Positions 13,911-19,958 of a stretch of 29,586 nt of DNA are shown piece by piece. This stretch comes from F23-B02 sp045599385. Lineage in GTDB: Bacteria; Bacillota; Clostridia; Oscillospirales; Oscillospiraceae. The DNA lies in contig JAZRVW010000007.1 in assembly GCA_045599385.1 (NCBI GenBank), positions 1 to 29,586 of the forward strand, read 5' to 3'. Each line of letters begins with the position of its first letter. The first letter of the stretch is position 1. Made by a program: the position numbers and the translations under genes. The notes beneath the pieces are model-generated. The model had not been told where the DNA came from. It did no database searches and saw only the letters and a program-made list of their open reading frames with translations.

Positions 13911-15458
13911 ATGAAAAAAAGATTTATATGTCTGTTTCTGGCCGTTCTGATGCTTGCAAGTGTGGCGGTAATTCCGTCTTACGCAGCTTCAGGCAAGGGC
14001 GCTGTTACAATAACCGCGCTTAACCTCAGAAGCCAGTCTAATACCTCCTCCACAATACTTACCACCATGCCCAAAGGCGCGGCAGTTCTTGTGCTTTCAA
14101 GCGCAAACGGCTGGTGCAAGGTAATTTACAACGGTAACGAGGGCTATGCCTCACAGCAGTATCTGCAGTTCAGAGACACTGTAAACGGCAGCTTCGGCGT
14201 GGGCACAATTACCGGCAGCAGCGTCCGTATGAGAAGCGGCGCAAGCACAAGCTCCAACATACTGGGCGAGTACAACAAGGGTACACAGATGAACGTTACG
14301 GGCGTTTCGGGCAACTGGTTCGCCGTAAGCTATAACGGCAAGACAGGTTATGTCAGCATGGACTACATGAGCGTTGCCGCAAAGAGCACCCAGCCCGAAA
14401 AAACCGAACCCGAAACCAAACCCGAAACTCCCGCTGCTCCTGCCGCTGACGGCAAGTTCACCGGTAAAATCATAGGCACCAGCGTCCGCATGAGAAGCGG
14501 CCCGGGTACAAGCTATGATACGCTTGGCTATTACTCCAACGGTGTCAGCATGAATATCCTCGGAAGCACAAACGGCTGGTACAAGGTAAGCTATAACGGC
14601 AAGACCGGCTACGTTTCCGGCAGCTATATGCACGTTACACCCAAGGAAAGCTACTCCCCGGTTAAAGACGGCAGCGTCAACGCAAACAGCGTCCGCTTGA
14701 GAATGGGCCCGTCCTCTGACGATTTCTCCGTTATTAAGAGCTGCTCCAAGGGCACAAACCTGAAAATCAGCGGTGTTTTCGGCGACTGGTATGAGGTCAG
14801 CGTCGGCGGCGTTTACGGTTATATGAGCAAGCAGTATATCACCGTTGGCACTACCACGACAACTACTCCTGCTGCCGAGCAGAGCATGGACGGTGTCGGC
14901 ACCATTACCGCAAACGGCGTCCGAATGAGAAGCGGCCCGGGTACAAGCTATTCCACTATCGGCTACTACAACAAGGGTACCCAGATGACGATTACCGGAA
15001 AAAGCGGCAACTGGTACGCGGTCAAATACAACGGAATCAAGGGCTACGTCAGCGCGGACTACATGACCAAGGGTGCATCAAATTCCCGTGCGGCACAGAT
15101 TGTTGCAACAGCAAAGCAGTATCTCGGCGTTCCTTATGTATGGGGAGGCACATCTCCCAAGGGCTTTGACTGCTCCGGTCTTGTTTACTACGTTTACGGT
15201 CAGTACGGCTACTCCCTCCAGCGCAGAGCAAGCTTGCAGTATGCCTACAACGGCGTATCCGTTTCCAAGGCAAACCTCCAGCCCGGTGACCTGGTGTTCT
15301 TCTCTGACGATGTGGATCCTATCGGTCACGTGGGCATGTACATAGGCAACGGCCAGTTTATCCACGCATCTTCCGGCAAGGGCTGTGTAACCATCAGCGA
15401 CCTTGACGGCTACTATTACAAAGAGCACTACACGGGCGCAAAGAGAATTATCACATAA
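13911..15458 (+). CDS. Secreted NlpC/P60 endopeptidase with five bacterial SH3 domains
   Basis: 515 residues. Signal peptide 1-26 (cleavage after SYA). Five SH3b repeats at about 31-86, 94-152, 182-241, 252-310 and 327-386, most with VRMRSGPGTSY and GWYKVSYNGKTGYVS cores; a Pro/Glu/Lys linker lies between repeats 2 and 3. The NlpC/P60 domain runs from about 392 to 515: YVWGGTSPKGFDCSGLV with catalytic Cys421, GHVGMYIG with His473 and HASS with His485. It should cut D-gamma-glutamyl-diamino acid bonds in peptidoglycan, with SH3b domains binding the wall. It is a single-gene unit with consensus promoter and CAGGAGA ribosome-binding site. SH3b repeats 3 and 5 are very alike at DNA level, so repeat-number variation between strains is plausible. 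Its exact role (division, turnover, germination) is not evident. Confidence 0.95.
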   Translation: MKKRFICLFLAVLMLASVAVIPSYAASGKGAVTITALNLRSQSNTSSTILTTMPKGAAVLVLSSANGWCKVIYNGNEGYASQQYLQFRDTVNGSFGVGTITGSSVRMRSGASTSSNILGEYNKGTQMNVTGVSGNWFAVSYNGKTGYVSMDYMSVAAKSTQPEKTEPETKPETPAAPAADGKFTGKIIGTSVRMRSGPGTSYDTLGYYSNGVSMNILGSTNGWYKVSYNGKTGYVSGSYMHVTPKESYSPVKDGSVNANSVRLRMGPSSDDFSVIKSCSKGTNLKISGVFGDWYEVSVGGVYGYMSKQYITVGTTTTTTPAAEQSMDGVGTITANGVRMRSGPGTSYSTIGYYNKGTQMTITGKSGNWYAVKYNGIKGYVSADYMTKGASNSRAAQIVATAKQYLGVPYVWGGTSPKGFDCSGLVYYVYGQYGYSLQRRASLQYAYNGVSVSKANLQPGDLVFFSDDVDPIGHVGMYIGNGQFIHASSGKGCVTISDLDGYYYKEHYTGAKRIIT

Positions 15459-15525
15459 GCTTTGAGCTGAATTTTTGGAAATAGCATTAAATAACTTTAA
15501 AAAACAAGTAAAATAACATAAAAGC

Positions 15526-15554
15526 TTGACTTTTTAAGGCTGAGGGATTAGTAT
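15526..15554 (+). promoter_or_regulatory. Putative promoter of a small RNA
   Basis: TTGACT at 15526-15531, 17-base spacer, TAGTAT at 15549-15554, in a gap with no reading frame downstream. Confidence 0.5.
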
Positions 15555-15560
15555 TTATTC

Positions 15561-15677
15561 AGAGAGTGCTGACGGCACAGCACTTTCCCAAATAAACTTC
15601 ATTCTTCCAATCCCCACCCCCTGAAATTAAACTGTATAAAGAAACAGCACGTTACGGCAGACGTGCTGTTTCTTTAT
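15561..15677 (+). ncRNA. Candidate C-rich small regulatory RNA
   Basis: Between a plausible promoter and a strong terminator lies about 117 bases with no start codon-led frame. A first hairpin (AGTGCTG 15565-15571 / CAGCACT 15578-15584) is followed by an apparently unpaired stretch containing CCCCACCCCC (15612-15621), then the terminator hairpin. Hairpin, C-rich single strand, terminator is the layout of many Firmicutes trans-acting small RNAs that pair with G-rich ribosome-binding sites. It could instead be only the 3' untranslated region of the NlpC/P60 messenger. Confidence 0.45.
15638..15677 (+). terminator. Strong intrinsic terminator
   Basis: 15-bp perfect stem AAAGAAACAGCACGT / ACGTGCTGTTTCTTT with 8-base loop. 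Ends the NlpC/P60 transcript and the candidate small RNA. Confidence 0.85.
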
Positions 15678-15686
15678 TCTTCTTAT

Positions 15687-15721
15687 GCAAAAAGGAAGCA
15701 ACAACGTTGCTTCCTTTTTGC
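15687..15721 (-). terminator. Terminator of the perR-rubrerythrin transcript
   Basis: 16-bp perfect stem GCAAAAAGGAAGCAAC / GTTGCTTCCTTTTTGC with 3-base loop, 26 bases after the rubrerythrin stop. T-rich on both strands, so it could also back up the terminator to its left. Confidence 0.88.
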
Positions 15722-15747
15722 TTACTATTTATTATAATATGTAAATA

Positions 15748-16314
15748 TCAGCCGAAGTAGCGTGCCAGCAGACCTTCAAATGCCTTGCCGTGACGGGCTT
15801 CGTCGCGTGCCATCTCATGAACGGTGTCATGGATTGCGTCGAGGTTGTACTTCTTTGCCAGCTTTGCAAGCTCAAACTTGCCTGCGGTTGCGCCGTTCTC
15901 TGCGTCAACGCGCATCTGGAGATTCTTCTTGGTGCTGTCGGTGATGACTTCGCCCAGAAGCTCTGCAAACTTTGCTGCGTGCTCTGCTTCCTCGAGTGCT
16001 GCCTTCTCCCAGTACATAGCGATTTCGGGATAACCTTCGCGTGCCGCAACACGGCCCATTGCCAGATACATGCCGACTTCGCTGCATTCACCTTCAAAGT
16101 TTGCGCGGAGACCTGCAATGATTTCTTCCTGAACCTCTGCGGGAACGTCAGCGCCGAACTGCTTGCCAACGCCTACAACGTGCTCTGCTGCCCAAGTCTT
16201 TTCGCCAGCCTGCAGGGTGAACTTGCTGCCGGGAACCTTGCACTGAGGGCAAAATTCGGGAGCGGTCTCGCCTTCGTGAACATAGCCGCATACGGGGCAA
16301 ACCCATTTCTTCAT
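15748..16314 (-). CDS. Reverse-type rubrerythrin (N-terminal rubredoxin, C-terminal diiron domain)
   Basis: 188 residues. The rubredoxin-like domain comes first: CPVCG (Cys6, Cys9) and CPQC (Cys22, Cys25). The ferritin-like four-helix domain follows with NFEGECSEVGMYL, ALEEAEHAAKFAELLGE, RVDAENGATAGK and ARDEARHGKAFEG, which provide the diiron Glu/His ligands. This domain order defines reverse rubrerythrins, which act with NADH-linked electron donors to reduce hydrogen peroxide (and oxygen) in the cytoplasm of anaerobes. The start has a strong AGGAGG (complement of 16322-16327). It follows perR by 48 bases, with its own promoter inside the 3' end of perR and a copy of the sequence found at the perR promoter, so it is likely part of the PerR regulon. 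Confidence 0.95.
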   Translation of the reverse strand: MKKWVCPVCGYVHEGETAPEFCPQCKVPGSKFTLQAGEKTWAAEHVVGVGKQFGADVPAEVQEEIIAGLRANFEGECSEVGMYLAMGRVAAREGYPEIAMYWEKAALEEAEHAAKFAELLGEVITDSTKKNLQMRVDAENGATAGKFELAKLAKKYNLDAIHDTVHEMARDEARHGKAFEGLLARYFG

Positions 16315-16347
16315 AATAATATCCTCCTGATAAAAATAATTGATAAG

Positions 16348-16376
16348 AATATATGAGAGGTCTTAAGACCTTTCAA
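16348..16376 (-). promoter_or_regulatory. Internal promoter of the rubrerythrin gene
   Basis: On the minus strand TTGAAA (16376-16371), 17-base spacer, TATATT (16353-16348). The spacer contains the 14-bp palindrome AGGTCTTAAGACCT. The 13-mer TATATTCTTATCA starting at the -10 is identical to that at the perR promoter. Confidence 0.65.
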
Positions 16377-16755
16377 GACAATCGCCGCACAGACCTTTGA
16401 AGCTCAGAGAATGTGAAGTGAGCTTCCAGCCCGTGTGTTTTTCAAATTCCGCATAGTCGGGGAGAGGAAGAGCCGTGCCGACATCGTCAACTCTGCCGCA
16501 GCAGGTGCAGATAAAATGAGTGTGCGGCGCGGCGTTGGCATCGTAACGCTCCTGACCGTCAACATTGCCCACGCTGATGATAAGACCTTCCTGCATGAGC
16601 ACGCCGAGGTTGCGGTAAACAGTGCCGAGGCTTAAATCGGGTATTCTGTTTTTAAGCGTCATATAAAGCTGCTCTGCAGAGGGGTGCGCCTTTGTTGCGC
16701 AGAGTGCATCGTATATCGCCTGACGCTTTTTGCTTGTTCTGTGTGCAGTCTGCAT
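16363..16755 (-). CDS. perR: Fur-family peroxide regulator, PerR type
   Basis: 130 residues. Winged helix: SKKRQAIYDALCAT, HPSAEQLYMTLK, DLSLGTVYRNLGVLMQEGLI. Structural zinc site: Cys83/Cys86 and Cys123/Cys126. Putative regulatory metal ligands: His24, Asp72 (in RYDANAAPHTH), His78, His80 and Asp91, matching Bacillus PerR His37, Asp85, His91, His93, Asp104. The Asp rather than Glu at position 72 favours PerR over Fur or Zur. The protein represses peroxide-defence genes until iron-catalysed His oxidation releases it. The next gene is a peroxide-reducing rubrerythrin, which supports the call. It has a good ribosome-binding site (CAGGAGAGG) and a promoter overlapped by a Per-box-like dyad, so autoregulation is likely. 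Confidence 0.92.
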   Translation of the reverse strand: MQTAHRTSKKRQAIYDALCATKAHPSAEQLYMTLKNRIPDLSLGTVYRNLGVLMQEGLIISVGNVDGQERYDANAAPHTHFICTCCGRVDDVGTALPLPDYAEFEKHTGWKLTSHSLSFKGLCGDCLERS

Positions 16756-16771
16756 GGCCTCTCCTGCTAAT

Positions 16772-16784
16772 AGTAATCATTACT
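16772..16784. promoter_or_regulatory. Per-box-like operator of perR
   Basis: AGTAAT-C-ATTACT, a perfect 6-1-6 dyad just downstream of the perR -10, agreeing with the TAATnATTA core of Per/Fur boxes. Confidence 0.65.
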
Positions 16785-16790
16785 GATAAG

Positions 16791-16819
16791 AATATAACAT
16801 ACTATTCACACTTTGTAAA
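16791..16819 (-). promoter_or_regulatory. perR promoter
   Basis: On the minus strand TTTACA (16819-16814), 17-base spacer, TATATT (16796-16791). Confidence 0.8.
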
Positions 16820-16830
16820 GGGGAAAACCA

Positions 16831-16869
16831 AAAAAATATCCGCAGAATTATATTCTGCGGATATTTTTT
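16831..16869 (-). terminator. Terminator of the spoIIP-CBS transcript, overlapping the CBS stop codon
   Basis: 18-bp perfect stem AAAAAATATCCGCAGAAT / ATTCTGCGGATATTTTTT with a 3-base loop. The 5' arm on the minus strand is made of the last codons of the CBS gene, so coding sequence and terminator share bases. Confidence 0.88.
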
Positions 16870-17276
16870 GAGATTTCGCACAGTGCTTCGGCGGCTTCGG
16901 TATCACAATCGGTGTTCCGCGCCAGGTCGGCGAGAGACAGCATACCGACGAGAACTCCGTCGCGGCACACGGGCAGTCTGCGTACCTGCGCATCTGCCAT
17001 GAGTCTTGCGGCTTCACTTACATGTGCGCGGTCGTCAATTGTGATTGCACCACGTGTCATGACATCGGAAACCTTCGTATCCTTTGCGGCTTTATCCAGT
17101 GCCGTGCATCTTATCACTATATCCCGGTCGGTTATCATTCCGCGGAGATGCCCTTTGTCATCACATACGGGTACGGCGCCTATGTTGTACTGCCGCATAA
17201 GTCTTGCCGCTGCCGTTACGGGCTCGGAAGCGCCTACGGTGATTGTGCTGTCGCTCATTAAATCAAAGACTTTCAT
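16848..17276 (-). CDS. Stand-alone CBS-domain pair protein
   Basis: 142 residues from the ATG at 17276, chosen for GGAGG directly upstream and the typical MKVFDLMSDSTITV opening; an ATG 13 codons earlier has no ribosome-binding site. Two CBS motifs: PVTAAARLMRQYNIGAVPVCDDKGHLRGMITDRDIV (given here by its parts VTAAARLM, IGAVPV and GMITDRD) at about 18-55, and VSEAARLMADAQVRRLPV..GVLVGMLSLADLA at about 85-122. Such proteins bind adenine nucleotides (AMP, ATP, SAM, c-di-AMP) and sense energy state; many are YhcV-like. It follows spoIIP by 48 bases on the same strand with no terminator between, so they may be co-transcribed, suggesting but not proving a sporulation link. Partner unknown. Confidence 0.88.
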   Translation of the reverse strand: MKVFDLMSDSTITVGASEPVTAAARLMRQYNIGAVPVCDDKGHLRGMITDRDIVIRCTALDKAAKDTKVSDVMTRGAITIDDRAHVSEAARLMADAQVRRLPVCRDGVLVGMLSLADLARNTDCDTEAAEALCEISKNIRRI

Positions 17277-17324
17277 GTTATTCCTCCATGCTTTTATGCT
17301 TATTATTGACCGCATAGGGAAAAA

Positions 17325-18284
17325 TCATTCAATGAGCGCCGCGAGTGCAGGTCCGGCGGTTTTGCCGAAAAGACGGATTGCCGCAAGAGCCTCCTGAAGC
17401 GTGTTTCCGCTGCTGCCTACTTCAAGAATCATGGAACCGGGTGCGAGATGCTGGTTATAACGTGCCGACACAACCTGAACGGGACGCATTAGCGTCGGAT
17501 ATTCCGAAATTACCGCATTCTGTATGTACAGAGCAAGACGCAGGTTCTGCTGCCAGTCAGGGTGCTCAAGCCCACTGTCATCGGTACCGACAAGGAGCAT
17601 TATCTGCGATGCGCAGACACCGGTTTCATCGGCAACTACCTTATATATAACATCGTCGGAGCCGAGAGCATCGCGATGCAGGTCAATTATTATTTTAATA
17701 GTAGGATACTGCTCCAGATAGCTCTGCGCGGCCTCGCCGCTTCGTGAGTAGGAGCCTGTATAACTCGGATAATCATAAATCTCACGGTCGTGGATTACAT
17801 TAAGCCCGTATTCCTCAAAAATCCTTTCAAGCTCATCGCCAACTCGAATGACATTGTAATCGGGGTCAAGTGTGCGGCTTGTGCCGGAGGCAACATATTT
17901 ATCAAGGCCGGCAGGAGAGTAGGCCTCGCTGGAGTGGGTATGTATTATAAGAATCTGCGGTTGACCTTCCTGCAGGGCGATAGGACAGCCCTGTGCGGTG
18001 AGCTCGGATACGTCAATGGAATAAGAAGTGGCATTCTTGATTACAAGTCCGCCCGAAATGGTGGTGGGAAGAATATCCGGACCGGGACTTGCACTCGGCG
18101 TGGGCTGAGGAGCAGGGGAGGACGTGGGAAGCTCTGTGGGCTCAATATCAAGGCTTATTGCATTTCGGTAAAAAAAATCACCGGTAAGCGCCTCCTTAAG
18201 CTTTGCGAAGCCGCCGCATTTTACGGCAAAGTAAATTAGCAGAGCAACAGCAATAAGAGCGATTAATCTTCTGAAATTCTTCAT
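17325..18284 (-). CDS. spoIIP: Stage II sporulation protein P, peptidoglycan hydrolase
   Basis: 319 residues from the ATG at 18284, chosen because GGGAGGTG lies eight bases ahead and an N-terminal membrane anchor follows (LIALIAVALLIYFAV, residues 7-21). A Pro/Ser-rich linker (50-70) precedes the SpoIIP domain: ILIIHTHSSEAYSP with His115, His117 and Glu120, SYSRSGEAA, IIIDLHRDA with His203/Arg204/Asp205, and GSMILEVGSSGNTLQEA near the end. SpoIIP is the amidase/endopeptidase of the SpoIIDMP complex that digests septal peptidoglycan during forespore engulfment. Length is on the short side (Bacillus about 400) through a shorter linker. A sigma-E-like promoter may lie upstream. No gpr adjoins, unlike Bacillus. 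Confidence 0.95.
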   Translation of the reverse strand: MKNFRRLIALIAVALLIYFAVKCGGFAKLKEALTGDFFYRNAISLDIEPTELPTSSPAPQPTPSASPGPDILPTTISGGLVIKNATSYSIDVSELTAQGCPIALQEGQPQILIIHTHSSEAYSPAGLDKYVASGTSRTLDPDYNVIRVGDELERIFEEYGLNVIHDREIYDYPSYTGSYSRSGEAAQSYLEQYPTIKIIIDLHRDALGSDDVIYKVVADETGVCASQIMLLVGTDDSGLEHPDWQQNLRLALYIQNAVISEYPTLMRPVQVVSARYNQHLAPGSMILEVGSSGNTLQEALAAIRLFGKTAGPALAALIE

Positions 18285-18326
18285 GGTGCACCTCCCTTGA
18301 ACAAGCCTATGCCTGCCAAAAGCAAA

Positions 18327-18357
18327 ATAGTATTGACTTAACACTTCGCAGATATTA
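18327..18357 (-). promoter_or_regulatory. Possible sigma-E-type promoter of spoIIP
   Basis: On the minus strand TAATATC (18357-18351) and AATACTAT (18334-18327), 16 bases apart, compared with the Bacillus sigma-E pattern of an ATATT-like -35 and CATACAnT-like -10. It occupies the same bases as the opposing TSCPD promoter. Confidence 0.3.
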
Positions 18358-18361
18358 ATAT
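18333..18361 (+). promoter_or_regulatory. Promoter of the TSCPD gene
   Basis: TTGACT at 18333-18338, 17-base spacer, TAATAT at 18356-18361. Confidence 0.65.
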
Positions 18362-18391
18362 ACTTATGGTAAAAATGACGGGATAACTAAG

Positions 18392-18401
18392 TTATGTAAA
18401 C
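18392..18401. repeat. Motif copy 5, TTATGTAAAC orientation
   Basis: Exact 10-base match in the leader of the TSCPD gene, inverted relative to the copy at 18687 that follows the gene. Confidence 0.55.
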
Positions 18402-18430
18402 CGCGCAAAAATGCAAATAAGGAGATAAAA

Positions 18431-18682
18431 ATGCATATTACATACAGACCGAGAGGCGTTTGTTCGCAGAAGATGGACATTGATGTCGAAAACGGAATTA
18501 TACAAAAAGTGGTGGTTGCCGGCGGCTGCAGCGGCAATCTTCAAGGAATTTCAAGGCTTGTTGTGGGGCTTACCGTTGAGGAAACCATCAGCAGACTGGA
18601 GGGAATCCGGTGCGGTTTCAAGGACACTTCCTGCCCTGACCAACTTGCAAAAGCACTCAAAAAGTGCATAGAAAACTGTTGA
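18431..18682 (+). CDS. TSCPD-domain protein (TIGR03905-like)
   Basis: 83 residues. Contains VVVAGGCSGNLQGISRLVVG and the name-giving DTSCPDQLA at 65-73, with the usual six Cys in stand-alone members (11, 33, 61, 68, 79, 83). The same domain is found at the C-terminus of some vitamin B12-dependent ribonucleotide reductases; the free-standing form is frequent in anaerobic Firmicutes and has no settled function. The Cys pattern suggests metal or redox chemistry. It has its own sigma-A-like promoter and AAGGAGAT ribosome-binding site. The nearest plus-strand terminator is 175 bases after the stop. Inverted copies of the GTTTACATAA motif lie on both sides of the gene. Confidence 0.88.
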   Translation: MHITYRPRGVCSQKMDIDVENGIIQKVVVAGGCSGNLQGISRLVVGLTVEETISRLEGIRCGFKDTSCPDQLAKALKKCIENC

Positions 18683-18686
18683 ATTA

Positions 18687-18696
18687 GTTTACATAA
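18687..18696. repeat. Motif copy 6, GTTTACATAA orientation
   Basis: Exact match five bases after the TSCPD stop, within AGTTTACATAATTAT at 18686-18700. Confidence 0.6.
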
Positions 18697-18781
18697 TTAT
18701 TTTTGATAATAAAATCGGTTAACGTAATGTTATACACCTGATTAACATTTGTAATAATTTTTACAGATTTTTTGAAAAATG

Positions 18782-18924
18782 TTGTCGAAATTAAATTATT
18801 GTGCAACTTGACGAATAAAAATTAAGCACAAAATGCTGTGCTTTAGTATAATTATCAACCCCTAAATCTTGCGGTTTAGGGGTTTTTTAGTTACTTGTAT
18901 GTTAAATATGTACAAATTCGACAA
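18782..18924. promoter_or_regulatory. Three Spo0A-box-like sites
   Basis: TTGTCGAA at 18782-18789 (consensus), TTGACGAA at 18808-18815 (fits TGNCGAA) and TTCGACAA at 18917-18924 (consensus on the minus strand). The last is 24 bases upstream of the -35 of the SleB-like gene. Two 10-mers ATTGTGCAAC are also repeated at 18798-18807 and 18931-18940. Spo0A control of the hydrolase is an inference. Confidence 0.5.
18857..18888 (+). terminator. Intrinsic terminator in the 367-base gap before the SleB-like gene
   Basis: 10-bp stem AACCCCTAAA / TTTAGGGGTT with T run. It ends transcripts coming from the TSCPD gene; the 175 bases between stop and terminator contain another small hairpin (AAGCACA...TGTGCTT, about 18824-18843) and no reading frame. 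Confidence 0.85.
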
Positions 18925-18947
18925 GCCTAAATTGTGCAACACTACTA

Positions 18948-18977
18948 TTGAAGTGGCATTATTTGTTTCGTTATAAT
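18948..18977 (+). promoter_or_regulatory. Promoter of the SleB-like gene
   Basis: TTGAAG at 18948-18953, 18-base spacer, perfect TATAAT at 18972-18977. The leader holds a hairpin GTTCGGC / GCCGAAC (19006-19025). Confidence 0.7.
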
Positions 18978-19049
18978 TGATATGCCTAAATGTAATAGGT
19001 AAATTGTTCGGCAAAAGCGCCGAACCATCATTTTAGACAGGAGCGTTAT

Positions 19050-19886
19050 ATGAGCAAAAAGTTCAGGTTCAATTTAATACTCGTATTCGTTGTCTGTTTG
19101 CTGTGCGTCTTATGCTGCGGCTCCGCGCTTGCAGATGAGACGGAAGATGCCGGTTATACCGAAACACCCGTCTATGTCGACGGCATGCTCTCCTGCCGCG
19201 GCTATGTTATGGGCGGGGAAACTTATGTTTCCCTTGAGTCCGTATGCGGTGTGCTCGGATATGACACGGAAACCGATTATAATACAGATACAAATATACT
19301 TACAATTGCGGTTGCGGGCATTGAAATCACAGTTGGTGACGGTGATGAATATCTCTGCGCCAACGGCAGATTCCTTTACCTGCCCGACGGTTATTCCGTG
19401 ATTAACGGCTCCGCGGTATTCCCTGTTGACGTTGTTGCTAAGATTTTCAATCTCAGCCTCAGCATTAGCGGCGATAACGGAGACATTGAGTTCGGCACGG
19501 CAAATGAAGCAATCCTTATGAGTGGCGACGAGTTCTACGACAGTGACGATCTTTACTGGATGTCCAGAATAATCACATGGGAATCCGGTAATCAGCCCGT
19601 CAGAGGTCAGATTGCCGTTGGCAATGTTGTACTTAACCGTGTTGCAAGCGAACGTTTCCCCGATTCCATCAAGGACGTTATCTTCCAGCCGGGACAGTTT
19701 TCACCTGCTATGAACGGTGTTATCTACGGTGAGCCCTACGAAATCAGTGTTGTGTGTGCAAAGCTTGTTCTTGAGGGCTACAACACGGTAGGCGATTGCC
19801 TGTTTTTCCAGGTGGGGCGCTACGGCGCTGTTGCTGACATAGCCGAATATGTCTGCACCATCGCGGGACACAATTTCTTCAGGTGA
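19050..19886 (+). CDS. SleB/CwlJ-type cell wall hydrolase with copper-amine-oxidase-N-like domain
   Basis: 278 residues. Signal peptide to about residue 28 (SALA). Residues 40-150 (VYVDGMLSCRGYVMGGETYVSLE... and NILTIAVAGIEITVG) resemble the copper amine oxidase N-terminal-like domain used by clostridial envelope proteins as a wall-binding module. Residues about 168-278 are a Hydrolase_2 (SleB/CwlJ) domain: MSRIITWESGNQPVRGQIAVGNVVLNRV with probable catalytic Glu178, then RFPDSIKDVIFQPGQFSPAMNG. Such enzymes are lytic transglycosylases that hydrolyse spore cortex in germination, though vegetative members exist. It has its own promoter with Spo0A-like boxes upstream, so a stage-dependent role is plausible. 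GACAGGAG is the ribosome-binding site. Confidence 0.9.
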   Translation: MSKKFRFNLILVFVVCLLCVLCCGSALADETEDAGYTETPVYVDGMLSCRGYVMGGETYVSLESVCGVLGYDTETDYNTDTNILTIAVAGIEITVGDGDEYLCANGRFLYLPDGYSVINGSAVFPVDVVAKIFNLSLSISGDNGDIEFGTANEAILMSGDEFYDSDDLYWMSRIITWESGNQPVRGQIAVGNVVLNRVASERFPDSIKDVIFQPGQFSPAMNGVIYGEPYEISVVCAKLVLEGYNTVGDCLFFQVGRYGAVADIAEYVCTIAGHNFFR

Positions 19887-19915
19887 TTGATTAAAGGATA
19901 ATGATATGTTAAAAT
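19887..19915 (+). promoter_or_regulatory. Putative rsmG promoter
   Basis: TTGATT at 19887-19892, 17-base spacer, TAAAAT at 19910-19915, immediately after the preceding stop codon. Confidence 0.5.
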
Positions 19916-19946
19916 GAGTTGCGATTGATTCGCAGCTCATTTTTTT
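19911..19946 (+). terminator. Terminator after the SleB-like gene
   Basis: AAAATGAG-T-TGCGA / TCGCA-G-CTCATTTT with an internal mismatch and seven T; it overlaps the proposed rsmG promoter -10. Confidence 0.75.
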
Positions 19947-19958
19947 ACGGTGATTGTT

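Noticed and set aside
14200..15060. Repeated DNA blocks in the NlpC/P60 gene as a mobile or CRISPR-like repeat
   Set aside because: The repeats encode SH3b domains in frame and vary as protein domains do; spacing is not CRISPR-like.
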